A model generated the notes under the pieces. The model saw nothing but the letters and a program-made list of their open reading frames with translations, did no database searches and was not told where the DNA came from. A stretch of DNA of 64,000 nt from Actinobacteria bacterium UBA2184 (GTDB lineage Bacteria > Actinomycetota > Coriobacteriia > Anaerosomatales > Anaerosomataceae): positions 64,351 through 128,350 of the forward strand of contig DCVQ01000009.1 of NCBI GenBank assembly GCA_002328745.1. The letters are read 5' to 3'. The stretch's first letter is position 1. Every line of letters starts with the position of its first letter. The translations under genes were made by a program, and so were the position numbers. Shown piece after piece: positions 15,602 through 24,062 of this stretch.

Positions 15602-17175
15602 CACCAGGTACCTTCATCGAACGTGAACGTTCCCACCGCGGTCCCGTTGAAGGGGAGCCTGTTGCTCGTGACCATCTTCTGGGTTCCGTTGCCCCAGGTG
15701 GTGCCCGCGGGCGTGTAGTAGACATCCACCCACCACTCGAGTTGGTAGGGCGCCCCTGCACGCTCAGACGTGGCCAGCTGGAGTTCCGGCACTGACGTCC
15801 AGCGCGAGCCCTCGGCGCCGGTACTGTACCGCCAGTGCCACAGGTACGAGGTGCTGCTCCACGTGTGCATATTCGGGGGCGTGACGTCTAGGTCCACTGC
15901 CGTCTTGTAGTACCACGTCGGTCCGACCTTGTTGCCGGTGATCGTATAGGTGCCCGTCAACAGCGGCCGTGTGGTGAAGGCCTCGGCGACCCAAACGTTC
16001 GCCGCACTGGCAAGGTTGCGCGGGCTGTAGGCGCGCACATACGCCAGGTAGCGGGTGAACGGCTGCGTGGTCATGGTGTAGCCCGCGGTCGGAAGGGCCG
16101 TGTTGCCGGTCAGTGTGACCGGGAGCCAGTAGGACGACGGGTCGGCCGTGACCTCCTCGGTCGTCTTCATGCGCAGGGCCCAGATGCCGTAGTGATGCGC
16201 CTCGCTCGTGCCGTCCATCGCCGGAGGCCATGCGATGTCGATGCTGGTCGCCTTCCCGGGCATCACTGGAGCGGGCGTGCCCGCATTGCCCGGAATACGG
16301 TTGTCGACGAGAAGCGAGCGGGTCGCGCTCACGCGGACGCCGGTGCTGTCCTCGGCGTACACGGTGACCCGCCTCATGCCGTCAGGTATCGCCTCTGTTT
16401 GGATGACGCTTCCGTCCGCCTGGACGACATCCTCCTTCTGGCGCGTGTACCAGATGAACGACGACATGCTCCATGATTGGATTCCGGGATACCACTGAGC
16501 GCGGTTTCCCAAGTAGTCGGCCGCCAGCCACAGGCCGTCGATATCGATCCACACGCTGTCGATGGTACGCCCCGTCACCGCGTCAACGCGCACGGAGAGG
16601 TAGAGCGCTCGCTGAGTCGTCCCGTCCATCCAGTTGGCGTCGTAGACAACGGTGGAATCAGGGGGAGTCCCCCCCAGGAACCCGATCGTCGGGTCGGTGG
16701 CCGGGTTGCGTTCCGCACGGGTGAGGAACTCGCTCCTGTCACGGATCACGACCATGGTCGACATGGTCTCGACATCGCCGTCGGCGCGGATCAGCGTCAC
16801 ATCGATGTGAAGGTCCTTGAATAGGATCTTGCTGTTGGGATCGCCCTCGATCTCGTACCGGTTGGCGACGTACGGCCTGAACTCGACGGTGTACCCGTTC
16901 ACGCTCGTCGTCTCCACAGACAGCAGCACGCCGTCCGGCGTTTCGCCAACGATGGCCACCTGTTCGAAGTCGAGGCCCTGCACCCGCTCCACGTACGCGT
17001 TGACCGCACTCGTCATCACGTTGGATTGCGCGGCATCGGCCGTCATGAGCGTGGTCTGACCGATCAGCCCCAGCACACCCGTCAGGATGACGAACAGGAT
17101 CGATGCCGCGAAGATGAGCTCGACGATCGTCATGCCCGCGTCGTCGGCGGCTGTCCGCTGATATGCGACTCTCAT
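15601..17175 (-). CDS. Large type IV prepilin-like protein with fibronectin-III-like module
   Basis: From the ATG at 17175 the protein has 524 residues. A prepilin signal (TAADDAG then MTIVELIFAASILFVILTGV, Glu at position 5, Met rather than Phe at position 1) is followed by a pilin-like head and a long extracellular extension. Roughly residues 280-400 read like a fibronectin type III domain (ATSIDIAWPPAMDGTSEAHH and FTRYLAYVRAYSPRNLASA), and the C-terminal part is Trp/Tyr-rich. Such enlarged minor pilins usually sit at the pilus tip and bind surfaces. Another ATG at 17205 would add ten residues. A much longer open frame continues upstream through the peptidase gene but is antisense-like in composition and was rejected. 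Confidence 0.78.
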   Translation of the reverse strand: MRVAYQRTAADDAGMTIVELIFAASILFVILTGVLGLIGQTTLMTADAAQSNVMTSAVNAYVERVQGLDFEQVAIVGETPDGVLLSVETTSVNGYTVEFRPYVANRYEIEGDPNSKILFKDLHIDVTLIRADGDVETMSTMVVIRDRSEFLTRAERNPATDPTIGFLGGTPPDSTVVYDANWMDGTTQRALYLSVRVDAVTGRTIDSVWIDIDGLWLAADYLGNRAQWYPGIQSWSMSSFIWYTRQKEDVVQADGSVIQTEAIPDGMRRVTVYAEDSTGVRVSATRSLLVDNRIPGNAGTPAPVMPGKATSIDIAWPPAMDGTSEAHHYGIWALRMKTTEEVTADPSSYWLPVTLTGNTALPTAGYTMTTQPFTRYLAYVRAYSPRNLASAANVWVAEAFTTRPLLTGTYTITGNKVGPTWYYKTAVDLDVTPPNMHTWSSTSYLWHWRYSTGAEGSRWTSVPELQLATSERAGAPYQLEWWVDVYYTPAGTTWGNGTQKMVTSNRLPFNGTAVGTFTFDEGTW

Positions 17176-17312
17176 CGAGCCCACTTCCGCTCCGTTCTCG
17201 GCCATAGCCGAAGCGCGGGAAGACACACTTCTCGCTATTCGGGTTATCGGCACCTGTACCGGTCGACTTGACCGAACGATGAAACGCGTTCTGCGCATCC
17301 CATGATACGTCC

Positions 17313-18143
17313 TCACATGCCAACGAGGCGGAGGTAGCCGGCCCAGAGCTCTGGGCCGGCCACTGCCGCGACGATCGCACCTATAGCGAGAAACGCGCCG
17401 AGCGGTACTCTCGCGTCGCGCAGGGACTCCCCTTGCCGCCGCGCGACGGCTACACCGTAGACGGAGCCGATGATGCTCGCGATGATGAGCGCCGACAGGG
17501 CGTGCAGCCCGAGGAAGATGCCGAGAGCGCCCAGGAACTTCACATCGCCGAAGCCCATCCCCGAAGCGCCAAGAACGCGCGCGTAGATCTCGCCCACCGC
17601 GAACGCGAGTCCTCCCGCCACGAGCGCGCCGGTGAGCGCGACCGCGAAGGGCGAGGAGAGCCAGCCGGCATCCGCCATGCCCACGAGCGGTACGAGCGTC
17701 GAGCCGATCACGTGCGACAGCACGACGCCCGCCAGACCGAACACGGTCAGGGCACCCACGAGCGGGTTCGGCAGGCGGAAGTGCTCGAGATCGATGAGCC
17801 CCAGCACAAGCGCGAACCAGAAGAGCACCGCCGCGAAAGCCGCCTGTCCGACAGACTCGAAGTGCCAGGCAGCGAGAGCGAACAGCGCGCCGCTCGCGGC
17901 CTCGACCAGGGGATATCGCGCGGCGATGGGCGCCCGACACGCCCGGCAGCGGCCGCGGAGGACCGCATAGCTCACGAGCGGGACGTTGTCGTACCAGGCG
18001 ATGGGCGTCTGGCACGCCGGACAGTGAGAGCCGGGGGCCGCGAGCGACTCACCCCGGGGCAGCCGCCAGATGACGACGTTGGCGAAGCTGCCGAAGAGGA
18101 GACCGAACAGGCCGAAGGCGGAGATGACGAACCACAGCGGCAC
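17313..18143 (-). CDS. pilD: Prepilin peptidase / N-methyltransferase (A24 family)
   Basis: This 276-residue polytopic membrane protein cleaves prepilins and N-methylates the new N-terminus. The N-terminal cytoplasmic loop carries the zinc tetracysteine Cys41, Cys44, Cys66, Cys69 (HCPACQTP and GRCRACRAP), associated with the methyltransferase half. The two catalytic Asp are in ALVLGLIDLEHFRLPN and GASGMGFGDVKFLGALGI, and about seven or eight hydrophobic segments surround them. It lies between the major pilins and the minor pilin genes, so its substrates are its direct neighbours. Confidence 0.94.
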   Translation of the reverse strand: MPLWFVISAFGLFGLLFGSFANVVIWRLPRGESLAAPGSHCPACQTPIAWYDNVPLVSYAVLRGRCRACRAPIAARYPLVEAASGALFALAAWHFESVGQAAFAAVLFWFALVLGLIDLEHFRLPNPLVGALTVFGLAGVVLSHVIGSTLVPLVGMADAGWLSSPFAVALTGALVAGGLAFAVGEIYARVLGASGMGFGDVKFLGALGIFLGLHALSALIIASIIGSVYGVAVARRQGESLRDARVPLGAFLAIGAIVAAVAGPELWAGYLRLVGM

Positions 18144-18234
18144 GGGCTACATCCTTAGGGTCCGGTTGTGCGCGGTGTTCGCAACGAAGCGTACCGCATC
18201 CGGCCCGTGTCGCACAATTCGCTGTCATGCAAAG

Positions 18235-18270
18235 AGCAGGGCCGGTAGTCGTTCGACTACCGGCCCTGCT
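18235..18270 (-). terminator. Strong hairpin terminator downstream of pilin gene
   Basis: A perfect 16-bp inverted repeat with a 4-base loop (arm AGCAGGGCCGGTAGTC) follows the stop codon of the first major pilin gene by 17 bases. On the minus strand it is followed by CTCTTTGCATG, a short U-containing tail. It probably ends or attenuates the abundant pilin transcript before pilD. Confidence 0.75.
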
Positions 18271-18286
18271 TCAGGAGCAGAAGATC

Positions 18287-18661
18287 CTAGTACTCGCCGT
18301 GATTCTCGTCGGCGTCCTGCGAAGGGCAACCCAGGACCGAACCCGAGGCGTCAAGCGAGTAGAACGAGTCGTCCGCCGGGCACTGCGGGGCTTCCTTCAC
18401 GAACTCAGGCACGAGCAGATGCGCATCGCCGCTCACGGCACCGGAGACGTCAGCCGGGTTGTTGCCCGGATCCTCGGCAAGGTACTGCTGAACCGCGCCG
18501 TCGAGCGTGCGCTGGTTTGCGTGGCAGGTGCGCTCGCGAGCGGTCTTGGCAGCTGCGTTGAACACGGGGATCGCGATGGCGACAAGGATACCGATAATGA
18601 GAACGACGACCATCAGCTCGACGAGGGTAAAGCCCTCATCACTCTTCCTGAACATCCTCAT
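18287..18661 (-). CDS. pilA: Major type IV pilin, copy 1
   Basis: The 124-residue prepilin begins MRMFRKSDEG, the cleavage site, then FTLVELMVVVLIIGILVAIA, a canonical type IV pilin N-terminal helix with Glu5. The globular part contains CHANQRTLDGAVQQYLAED and two further Cys near the C-terminus (QCPADDSFYSL and GCPSQDADENHGEY). The second tandem copy is identical over its first 48 residues or so and differs mainly in the central loop. Aromatic residues are sparse beyond the N-terminal helix, unlike conductive e-pilins. The ATG at 18661 has GGGAGGGGG upstream. Confidence 0.93.
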   Translation of the reverse strand: MRMFRKSDEGFTLVELMVVVLIIGILVAIAIPVFNAAAKTARERTCHANQRTLDGAVQQYLAEDPGNNPADVSGAVSGDAHLLVPEFVKEAPQCPADDSFYSLDASGSVLGCPSQDADENHGEY

Positions 18662-18825
18662 GGATGTCCCCCTCCCTTTTGGCTTGCAGATTGACCGGCG
18701 CGTGCCGGCTCGATACATGATATCGGCACTTCTGGCTGAAACTTGAGCGTGACTTCACCCGCACGGTCCCGCGAACGGCATGGCCGGAGGCCGGGCGGCA
18801 GTCTCGCACCGGCAGTGAACGTACC

Positions 18826-18855
18826 AGGGCCGACGATCTCGCGACCGTCGGCCCT
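18826..18855 (-). terminator. Hairpin downstream of second pilin gene
   Basis: A 10-bp stem (AGGGCCGACG pairing with CGTCGGCCCT) with a 10-base loop lies 20 bases past the stop of the upstream pilin copy, at the equivalent position to the 16-bp hairpin after the other copy. It probably works as a partial terminator or 3'-end stabiliser between the two pilin genes. Confidence 0.55.
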
Positions 18856-18874
18856 CGGTTAGGAGCAGAAGATC

Positions 18875-19249
18875 CTAGTACTGGCCGTGGTTCTCGTCCG
18901 CGTCCTGCGACGGGCAGCCTACGACCGAACCCGAAGCGTCCAGCGAGTAGAACGAATCGTCCGCCGGGCACTGCGGGGCTTCCTTGATGAACTCGGGCAC
19001 GATCAGCGAGCCTTCGTCGACGATATCGCCGGCGACGTCGGCCGGGTTGTTGCCCGGATCCTCGGCGAGGTACTGCTGAACCGCGCCATCGATCGTGCGC
19101 TGGTTCGCGTGGCAGGTGCGCTCGCGAGCGGTCTTGGCAGCTGCGTTGAACACGGGGATGGCGATGGCAACGAGGATACCGATAATGAGAACGACGACCA
19201 TCAACTCGACGAGGGTGAAGCCCTCATCACTCTTCCTGAACATCCGCAT
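18875..19249 (-). CDS. pilA: Major type IV pilin, copy 2
   Basis: A 124-residue prepilin, tandem paralogue of the copy at 18287-18661. N-terminus, cleavage site (after SDEG), Glu5, the CHANQRTIDGAVQQYL segment and both C-terminal Cys are shared. The differences cluster in about 15 residues of the central region (VAGDIVDEGSLIVPEFI here against VSGAVSGDAHLLVPEFV) and a few point changes, consistent with a variable surface loop. The ATG follows AAGGGAGG, a strong ribosome site. Upstream lies a 114-base gap with palindromes. Whether the two pilins are coassembled or alternative cannot be told from sequence. Confidence 0.93.
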   Translation of the reverse strand: MRMFRKSDEGFTLVELMVVVLIIGILVAIAIPVFNAAAKTARERTCHANQRTIDGAVQQYLAEDPGNNPADVAGDIVDEGSLIVPEFIKEAPQCPADDSFYSLDASGSVVGCPSQDADENHGQY

Positions 19250-19307
19250 CGATGTTCACCTCCCTTCCGTAGCGGACACACGCGGGCATTCGCCCGCTCA
19301 GTCCCTT

Positions 19308-19353
19308 GTATCGGACGACCGCTCCGATACTTGAGAGGTGATTCCCAGGAATC
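19308..19353 (-). promoter_or_regulatory. Two inverted repeats in the pilC-pilin gap
   Basis: Between pilC and the second pilin there is a GTATCGGA / TCCGATAC inverted repeat with a 7-base loop (19308-19330), and a near-continuous palindrome GATTCC-CA-GGAATC (19340-19353). Neither is followed by a U-run. They could be RNA hairpins separating assembly genes from the highly expressed pilins, or operator sites. Confidence 0.4.
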
Positions 19354-19363
19354 TCACGGATGC

Positions 19364-20578
19364 CTACTTGACGAGCGTGATGACCTGGAACATCGGCATG
19401 TAGAGCGCGATGACGATTCCACCGACGACGATGCCCATTATGCCCATGACGAGGGACTCGAGCACCGAGGTCAGCGAGTCGACGGCCACGCGGACTTCTT
19501 CTTCGTAGAAGTCTGCGACCTTGTTCAACATGGAGTCGAGGGCGCCTGTCTCCTCGCCGACCCCGATCATCTGCACGACCATCGAGGGGAACACCTTGGA
19601 CTCGGCCATCGGCTTGGCGATGGTCTCCCCTTCCTTGATGGCGGCACGGACCTTGGCGACCTCGCGAGCCACGACCTCATTGCCGGCGGTATCACCGACG
19701 ATGTCGAGAGCCGACAGTATCGGCACGCCGGCAGACACCAAAGTCCCGAAAGTACGGCAGAAACGAGCGACCGCACCCTTGCGGACGATGTTGCCCATCA
19801 CGGGCGCACGCAGCACGAACCCGTCCCAGATATACCTTCCCGACTCCGTCGCGACCCACAGTTTGTAGGCGATCCCGATACCCACCATCACGAACAGGGT
19901 GATCAGACCGGGCCACCCGCGCGCACCCTCGGAGATCGCGACGAGGATCTGCGTCGGAAGCGGAAGCTCGCCTCCCATGTCGGAGAACATCTTCTGGAAC
20001 GTGGGGACGACGAAGATCATCATCGCCACGACGATCAACCCGATCATGGCGGACATGACTGCGGGATAGGTCATCGCGGACTTGATCCGCCCCTTGAGTG
20101 CGGCGTCCGACTCGAAGTGGTCGGCCACGCGCAGGAGGACCTCGTCGAGCACGCCACCGGTCTCACCCGCGCGGACCATGTTGATGAAGATCGGCGGAAA
20201 GACCTTCGGGTGCCTCGCCATCGCCTCCGAGAGAGACTGGCCTGACTCGACGTCCTTGCCGAGCTGGCTGATGATGTCGCGAAGCTCCTTGCTCTCCGAT
20301 TGCGCGCCGAGGATGCTCAGGCACTTGGTGAGCGACAGGCCTGCATTGATCATGGTGGCGAACTGCCTGGCGAAGATCGTGACGTCCTTGAGCTTCACGC
20401 TCGTGCCGAACTGGATCTTGTTCAGTTGCGCGAGCCGGTCCTCGTTGAGATCGAGGACTATGTAGCCCATCTGGCGGAGCTTCGTTGCGACCGCCTCGCG
20501 GGACTCGCCCTCGAGCCGTCCGCTGACGACCTTGCCGGTCTTGTCGCGGACGTTGTACTTGAAGGTGATCGTCGCCAT
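19364..20578 (-). CDS. pilC: Type IV pilus inner-membrane platform protein PilC
   Basis: The 404-residue protein is a full-length GspF/PilC. A short N-terminal domain (TFKYNVRDKTGKVVSGRLEG) precedes two copies of the GspF cytoplasmic helical domain, each followed by membrane segments: first copy with FARQFATMINAGLSLTKCLS and RAGETGGVLDEVL, second with FCRTFGTLVSAGVPILSALD and VGEETGALDSMLNKVA. PilC is the membrane platform turned by the PilB ATPase during pilin insertion. It lies 88 bases downstream of pilB. Another ATG one codon earlier (20581) is possible. Confidence 0.94.
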   Translation of the reverse strand: MATITFKYNVRDKTGKVVSGRLEGESREAVATKLRQMGYIVLDLNEDRLAQLNKIQFGTSVKLKDVTIFARQFATMINAGLSLTKCLSILGAQSESKELRDIISQLGKDVESGQSLSEAMARHPKVFPPIFINMVRAGETGGVLDEVLLRVADHFESDAALKGRIKSAMTYPAVMSAMIGLIVVAMMIFVVPTFQKMFSDMGGELPLPTQILVAISEGARGWPGLITLFVMVGIGIAYKLWVATESGRYIWDGFVLRAPVMGNIVRKGAVARFCRTFGTLVSAGVPILSALDIVGDTAGNEVVAREVAKVRAAIKEGETIAKPMAESKVFPSMVVQMIGVGEETGALDSMLNKVADFYEEEVRVAVDSLTSVLESLVMGIMGIVVGGIVIALYMPMFQVITLVK

Positions 20579-20666
20579 CACTCACGCCTCTCGTGATCGC
20601 TGATGCCGTCCGGACAATACTACACCGCCCGGCGTTCACCGGGTTCGCACCGCTCCGCCGAGGCCG

Positions 20667-22337
20667 TCAGGCCACCACGCGCGCGATCTCCTCGACAGAG
20701 GTCGAGCCCTGCCGCGCCTTCTCGAGGCCGTCCTGGCGAAGCGTGAGCATCCCTTGCTCCATGGCTACCGCCTTGATGGCCTCGGCTGTGGCCTCTTTGA
20801 CGGTAAGATCGCCGATCTCCTCGGAGATGAGCATGACCTCATGGACGCCGAGACGGCCGCGGTAGCCCGTGCCACCGCACTTCTTGCAGCCTTTGGGGCG
20901 CCACAGCTTCTCGGGAAGCGAGCCTTCCTCGTAGCCTGCGTCGATCATGAACTGCTTGGTCGGCCGGTACTCTTCCTTGCAGTCGGGGCACAGGCGCCGC
21001 GCGAGACGCTGAGCGAGCACGCAGTCCACCGAGGAGGCCACCAGGAAGGGCTCGACGCCCATCTCGGTGAGTCGCGTGACCGCGCCGGCTGCGTCGTTGG
21101 TGTGCAGGGTCGAGAGCACGAGGTGACCGGTGAGCGCCGACTCGATGGCGATCTGGGCCGTCTCGTGGTCCCGGATCTCGCCGACCAGGATGATGTCGGG
21201 CGAACAGCGAAGGAAGGACCGGAGCGCGCGCGCGAAGGTGAGCCCCGCCTTCACGTTCGTCTGCACCTGGTTGACGCCCGCAAGACGGTACTCGACCGGG
21301 TCCTCGGCCGTAAGGATGTGCTTGCCGGGATCGTTGAGCACGTTGATCGCGGCATACAGCGACGTCGACTTGCCCGAGCCCGTCGGTCCCGTCACCAGGA
21401 TGGCGCCATAGGGTTTGCGGAACGAAGACTCGAACCGCTCGAGCGAGCCCGGCAGGAAGCCGAGGTCTTCGAGCCGCAGCATGATGTTGTCCTTGCGCAG
21501 GATACGGAGCACGACCCGTTCTCCGTACACCGTGGGCAAGGTCGAGACGCGGAAATCCATCGAGTGACCGCCGATGGTGAGCGCGGTGTGACCATCCTGA
21601 GGTTTGCGCGCCTCGGCGATGTCCATGTCGGCCATGATCTTGAAGCGGCTGATGATGGCCTGCTGCGTCGCCTTCGGGCTGCGCATCATCTCGTGGAGCA
21701 CACCGTCGATGCGGTACCGGACGCGCAGGTCCTTCTCCTGGGGCTCGATGTGGATATCGCTCGAGCGGTCTGCGACCGCCTTGTTGATGATGTAGTTGAC
21801 CAGCTTCACGATCGGCGCTTCGTCGGTGACCTCGGTGAGCGACTCCAGGCTCATCACATCGAGGTCGGGTGCTGCATTCAGGGTCTCGTCATCCACCTGC
21901 GTAGCGACCTTGTAGTACTCGTCGATCGAAGCGGTGATGCTCTCCTTGGTGGCGATGCCGGGCTTGATCTCACACCCCGTGATGATCCTCAGATCGTCGA
22001 GCGCCAGGACGTTTTGCGGATCGGCCATGGCAACGGTGAGCTGGTCGTCTGTCACCTCGACCGGCATGAGCGTGTAGCGGACGGCAAGATCGCGGGGGAC
22101 GAGCGCGATCGCGGTCGGAGTCGGCGTCTGCTGCTCGAAGTCTACGTACGGCAGGCCCATCTGCTTGGCCATGACCGACAGGATGCCGCCCTGTGTGGCA
22201 TACCCGAGGTCTATCAGGACGCGACCGAGCAGACTGCCCGTCGCCTTGTGCACCTCGAGCGCGTCGTTGAGCTGTCGCTCGGTGATGAGGCCGGCGCGCA
22301 GCAGCAGGTTACCAAGCCGTTCCCCGCTATCTGCCAT
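20667..22337 (-). CDS. pilB: Type IV pilus assembly ATPase PilB, first copy
   Basis: A 556-residue GspE/PilB ATPase that powers pilus extension. Residues 1-150 are an MshEN-type N-terminal domain (LGNLLLRAGLITERQLNDAL), known in some relatives to bind cyclic-di-GMP. The motor domain has Walker A TGPTGSGKSTSLYAAI, the Asp box TAEDPVEYRL, Walker B ILVGEIRDHETAQIA and the His box STLHTNDAAGAV. A zinc tetracysteine is present (CPDCKEEY and CKKCGGTGYRGR), a PilB rather than PilT feature. It directly precedes pilC. A 94-base leader with a TACTAT element lies upstream. Confidence 0.95.
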   Translation of the reverse strand: MADSGERLGNLLLRAGLITERQLNDALEVHKATGSLLGRVLIDLGYATQGGILSVMAKQMGLPYVDFEQQTPTPTAIALVPRDLAVRYTLMPVEVTDDQLTVAMADPQNVLALDDLRIITGCEIKPGIATKESITASIDEYYKVATQVDDETLNAAPDLDVMSLESLTEVTDEAPIVKLVNYIINKAVADRSSDIHIEPQEKDLRVRYRIDGVLHEMMRSPKATQQAIISRFKIMADMDIAEARKPQDGHTALTIGGHSMDFRVSTLPTVYGERVVLRILRKDNIMLRLEDLGFLPGSLERFESSFRKPYGAILVTGPTGSGKSTSLYAAINVLNDPGKHILTAEDPVEYRLAGVNQVQTNVKAGLTFARALRSFLRCSPDIILVGEIRDHETAQIAIESALTGHLVLSTLHTNDAAGAVTRLTEMGVEPFLVASSVDCVLAQRLARRLCPDCKEEYRPTKQFMIDAGYEEGSLPEKLWRPKGCKKCGGTGYRGRLGVHEVMLISEEIGDLTVKEATAEAIKAVAMEQGMLTLRQDGLEKARQGSTSVEEIARVVA

Positions 22338-22431
22338 AGGCGCATCACTCCATCGGACTGCGAGATGAGTGCATCAGGATGGACCGACCCGATAGTACGA
22401 CAGAACACCGTCGCGCGACAGGTGCGGGACG

Positions 22432-23523
22432 CTACCTGCCGAGCGTCTCACGCAGGTCATCGAGCAGGATCGCCGCCAGCCGCTGGAACTCGGCGTGCGC
22501 ACGGCTACCCGCCTTGACGCCGACACGGGAACCGCTCGTGAAGTGCAACTCGACCGGCGCCACGAGGGAGTAGTCGGGCACGCCAGCGGTTTGGCCCTCT
22601 ATGATCCCGGCCTCAGAATCAGTCGCGCCCTCGGCAGCTGCCTCGGGCACCGCGACTCCGGACTCCTCCGGAGGCAGAGTCTCGCTTTCGACGAATGCGC
22701 CAGCCGATGTCGACAGCGCTTGCCCGACCGACGGCTCGGGGAACACCATCGGAAGCGCCGCTTCATCCTCGGGCAGCACGGGAGGGGGCGCGGGCGCCTC
22801 CTGAGCGTGCTCCTCGGGCGTGAGGAGTTCGGCGGGCTCCGCTGCGGCGCTCATCAGGCGCTCGAGCTCGGCCGAAAGCGAGTACGAGTCTTCGCCACCG
22901 GCGGCGGCCGGCAGGCCGACGACCGGTTCCGGAGCGGGCACGACCTCTGTCGGCCCGGTCTCGAGCCCAGGCTCGAGGGCAGGCGGCGCGACCTCGGGTT
23001 CGGGCACGGCGTTCGGAGGGACGACCTCGGGTTCGGGCTCGAGGACGGGCGCGACCTCGGCCGACGGCGTCTCGATGGCAGCCTCGGCACCCGCGACTTC
23101 GGCCGCGCGCCTTACCGCGGGGATATCGGCATCGGAGACGCGCCGGCGCTTGCCCCTCCCCTTCACCGGCGCCTCGGCCGGTACCACGACCGCGAAAGCC
23201 GCCTCATCCACCGGAGGTCCGGCCTCACGCACCGGAGCGGAGGGTGCCACGGCCCCGCTCGTGGGCTCTGCAGCCCTGCGACCCAGGCCGACGGCTGCCG
23301 GCGAACCGGTCCGGCGCACCGCGAAGATGTCCTGAGCGTGCTCCGCGTCAGCCCCGAGGTAGGATGCCTGCGCGGCGATCCGCGCGGTCTCGGCCTCGTC
23401 GCGACGCACGCGACGCAGCGTTCGCCGGTAGCGGACGACCGCTGCCACGGCGTAGACGAACAGCACCAGCACGGCCAGCGCGAGGCCTCCGAGCATGTAG
23501 TACCGTTCGTCCACCTCGCTCAT
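22432..23523 (-). CDS. Unrecognised membrane-anchored acidic Pro/Glu-rich protein
   Basis: The 363-residue protein has a short extracytoplasmic or cytoplasmic N-terminus, one membrane helix (about 10-31, MLGGLALAVLVLFVYAVAAV), a basic Arg-rich stretch directly after it (RYRRTLRRVRRDEAE), a long low-complexity region dominated by Pro, Glu, Ala and Val (about 90-300), and a small C-terminal segment that looks folded (VELHFTSGSRVGVKAGSRAH, then a helix). The positive-inside rule puts the long tail in the cytoplasm. I do not recognise the family. It overlaps the GTPase gene by ATGA, so it is translationally coupled to it and is probably the membrane anchor or effector of that GTPase in the pilus system. 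Confidence 0.75.
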   Translation of the reverse strand: MSEVDERYYMLGGLALAVLVLFVYAVAAVVRYRRTLRRVRRDEAETARIAAQASYLGADAEHAQDIFAVRRTGSPAAVGLGRRAAEPTSGAVAPSAPVREAGPPVDEAAFAVVVPAEAPVKGRGKRRRVSDADIPAVRRAAEVAGAEAAIETPSAEVAPVLEPEPEVVPPNAVPEPEVAPPALEPGLETGPTEVVPAPEPVVGLPAAAGGEDSYSLSAELERLMSAAAEPAELLTPEEHAQEAPAPPPVLPEDEAALPMVFPEPSVGQALSTSAGAFVESETLPPEESGVAVPEAAAEGATDSEAGIIEGQTAGVPDYSLVAPVELHFTSGSRVGVKAGSRAHAEFQRLAAILLDDLRETLGR

Positions 23524-24047
23524 TCCATGCTGTCGAGGATGCGATACAACAGCCCGAGAAGCACGGCTTTCACGCTGTCCTTGTCGCGAGCATCGACCGC
23601 GAACAGCGGGATCTCGGTATCCAGCGAGATGGCGCTTCGCACCGAGCGGAGGGTCTTCTGGTCGGTCGCAGCCACCTTGTTGGCGGCGACGACGAACGGC
23701 ACGTCGGACATCCCGCGGAAGAAGGCGATCATCGACTTAGCGTCCTCGAAGGACCCGGGGTCATCTGCGTCGACCATCAGCACGAACCCGAGCATGCCTT
23801 CGGACAGCGTCTCCCACATGAACGAGAACCGCTCCTGCCCGGGCGTGCCGAAGAGATACAGGACCACGTCGTCGGAGACCGTGATCCGCCCGAAGTCCAT
23901 GGCGACGGTCGTCTCGCCCGCGCCCTCACCCGATGCGTCGCTGACCTGGCGCTCCGTCGACAGCACGGTGATCTCGCTCACGGCCTTGATGAAGGTCGTC
24001 TTACCGGCATTGAACGGTCCGGTGACCACCACTTTCACAGACTGCAT
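23520..24047 (-). CDS. MglA-like small GTPase
   Basis: A 175-residue Ras-like GTPase. The G1 P-loop is GPFNAGKTT, G3 is LFGTPGQERF (the prokaryotic arrangement with Thr-Pro-Gly-Gln), and the G4 position reads AANKVA, in which the usual Asp of NKxD is replaced by Ala. In other bacteria MglA-type GTPases with roadblock-domain partners set cell polarity and control type IV pili or gliding. Its neighbours here are a roadblock protein, a DUF4388 protein and pilus ATPases, so a role in spatial control of pilus assembly is a reasonable inference. It overlaps the downstream anchored protein gene and follows the DUF4388 gene with a 15-base gap. Confidence 0.85.
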   Translation of the reverse strand: MQSVKVVVTGPFNAGKTTFIKAVSEITVLSTERQVSDASGEGAGETTVAMDFGRITVSDDVVLYLFGTPGQERFSFMWETLSEGMLGFVLMVDADDPGSFEDAKSMIAFFRGMSDVPFVVAANKVAATDQKTLRSVRSAISLDTEIPLFAVDARDKDSVKAVLLGLLYRILDSME

Positions 24048-24062
24048 TACCGCTCCGTCCTT

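Noticed and set aside
15601..18015. An 804-codon frame extending the large prepilin upstream through the peptidase gene
   Set aside because: The added N-terminal part is Arg-rich antisense-like sequence read in another frame of pilD; a proper prepilin signal occurs after an internal ATG at 17175.
18287..19249. Conductive e-pilin candidates
   Set aside because: The pilins have a normal globular domain with three Cys and few aromatic residues beyond the N-terminal helix, unlike the short aromatic-rich e-pilins.
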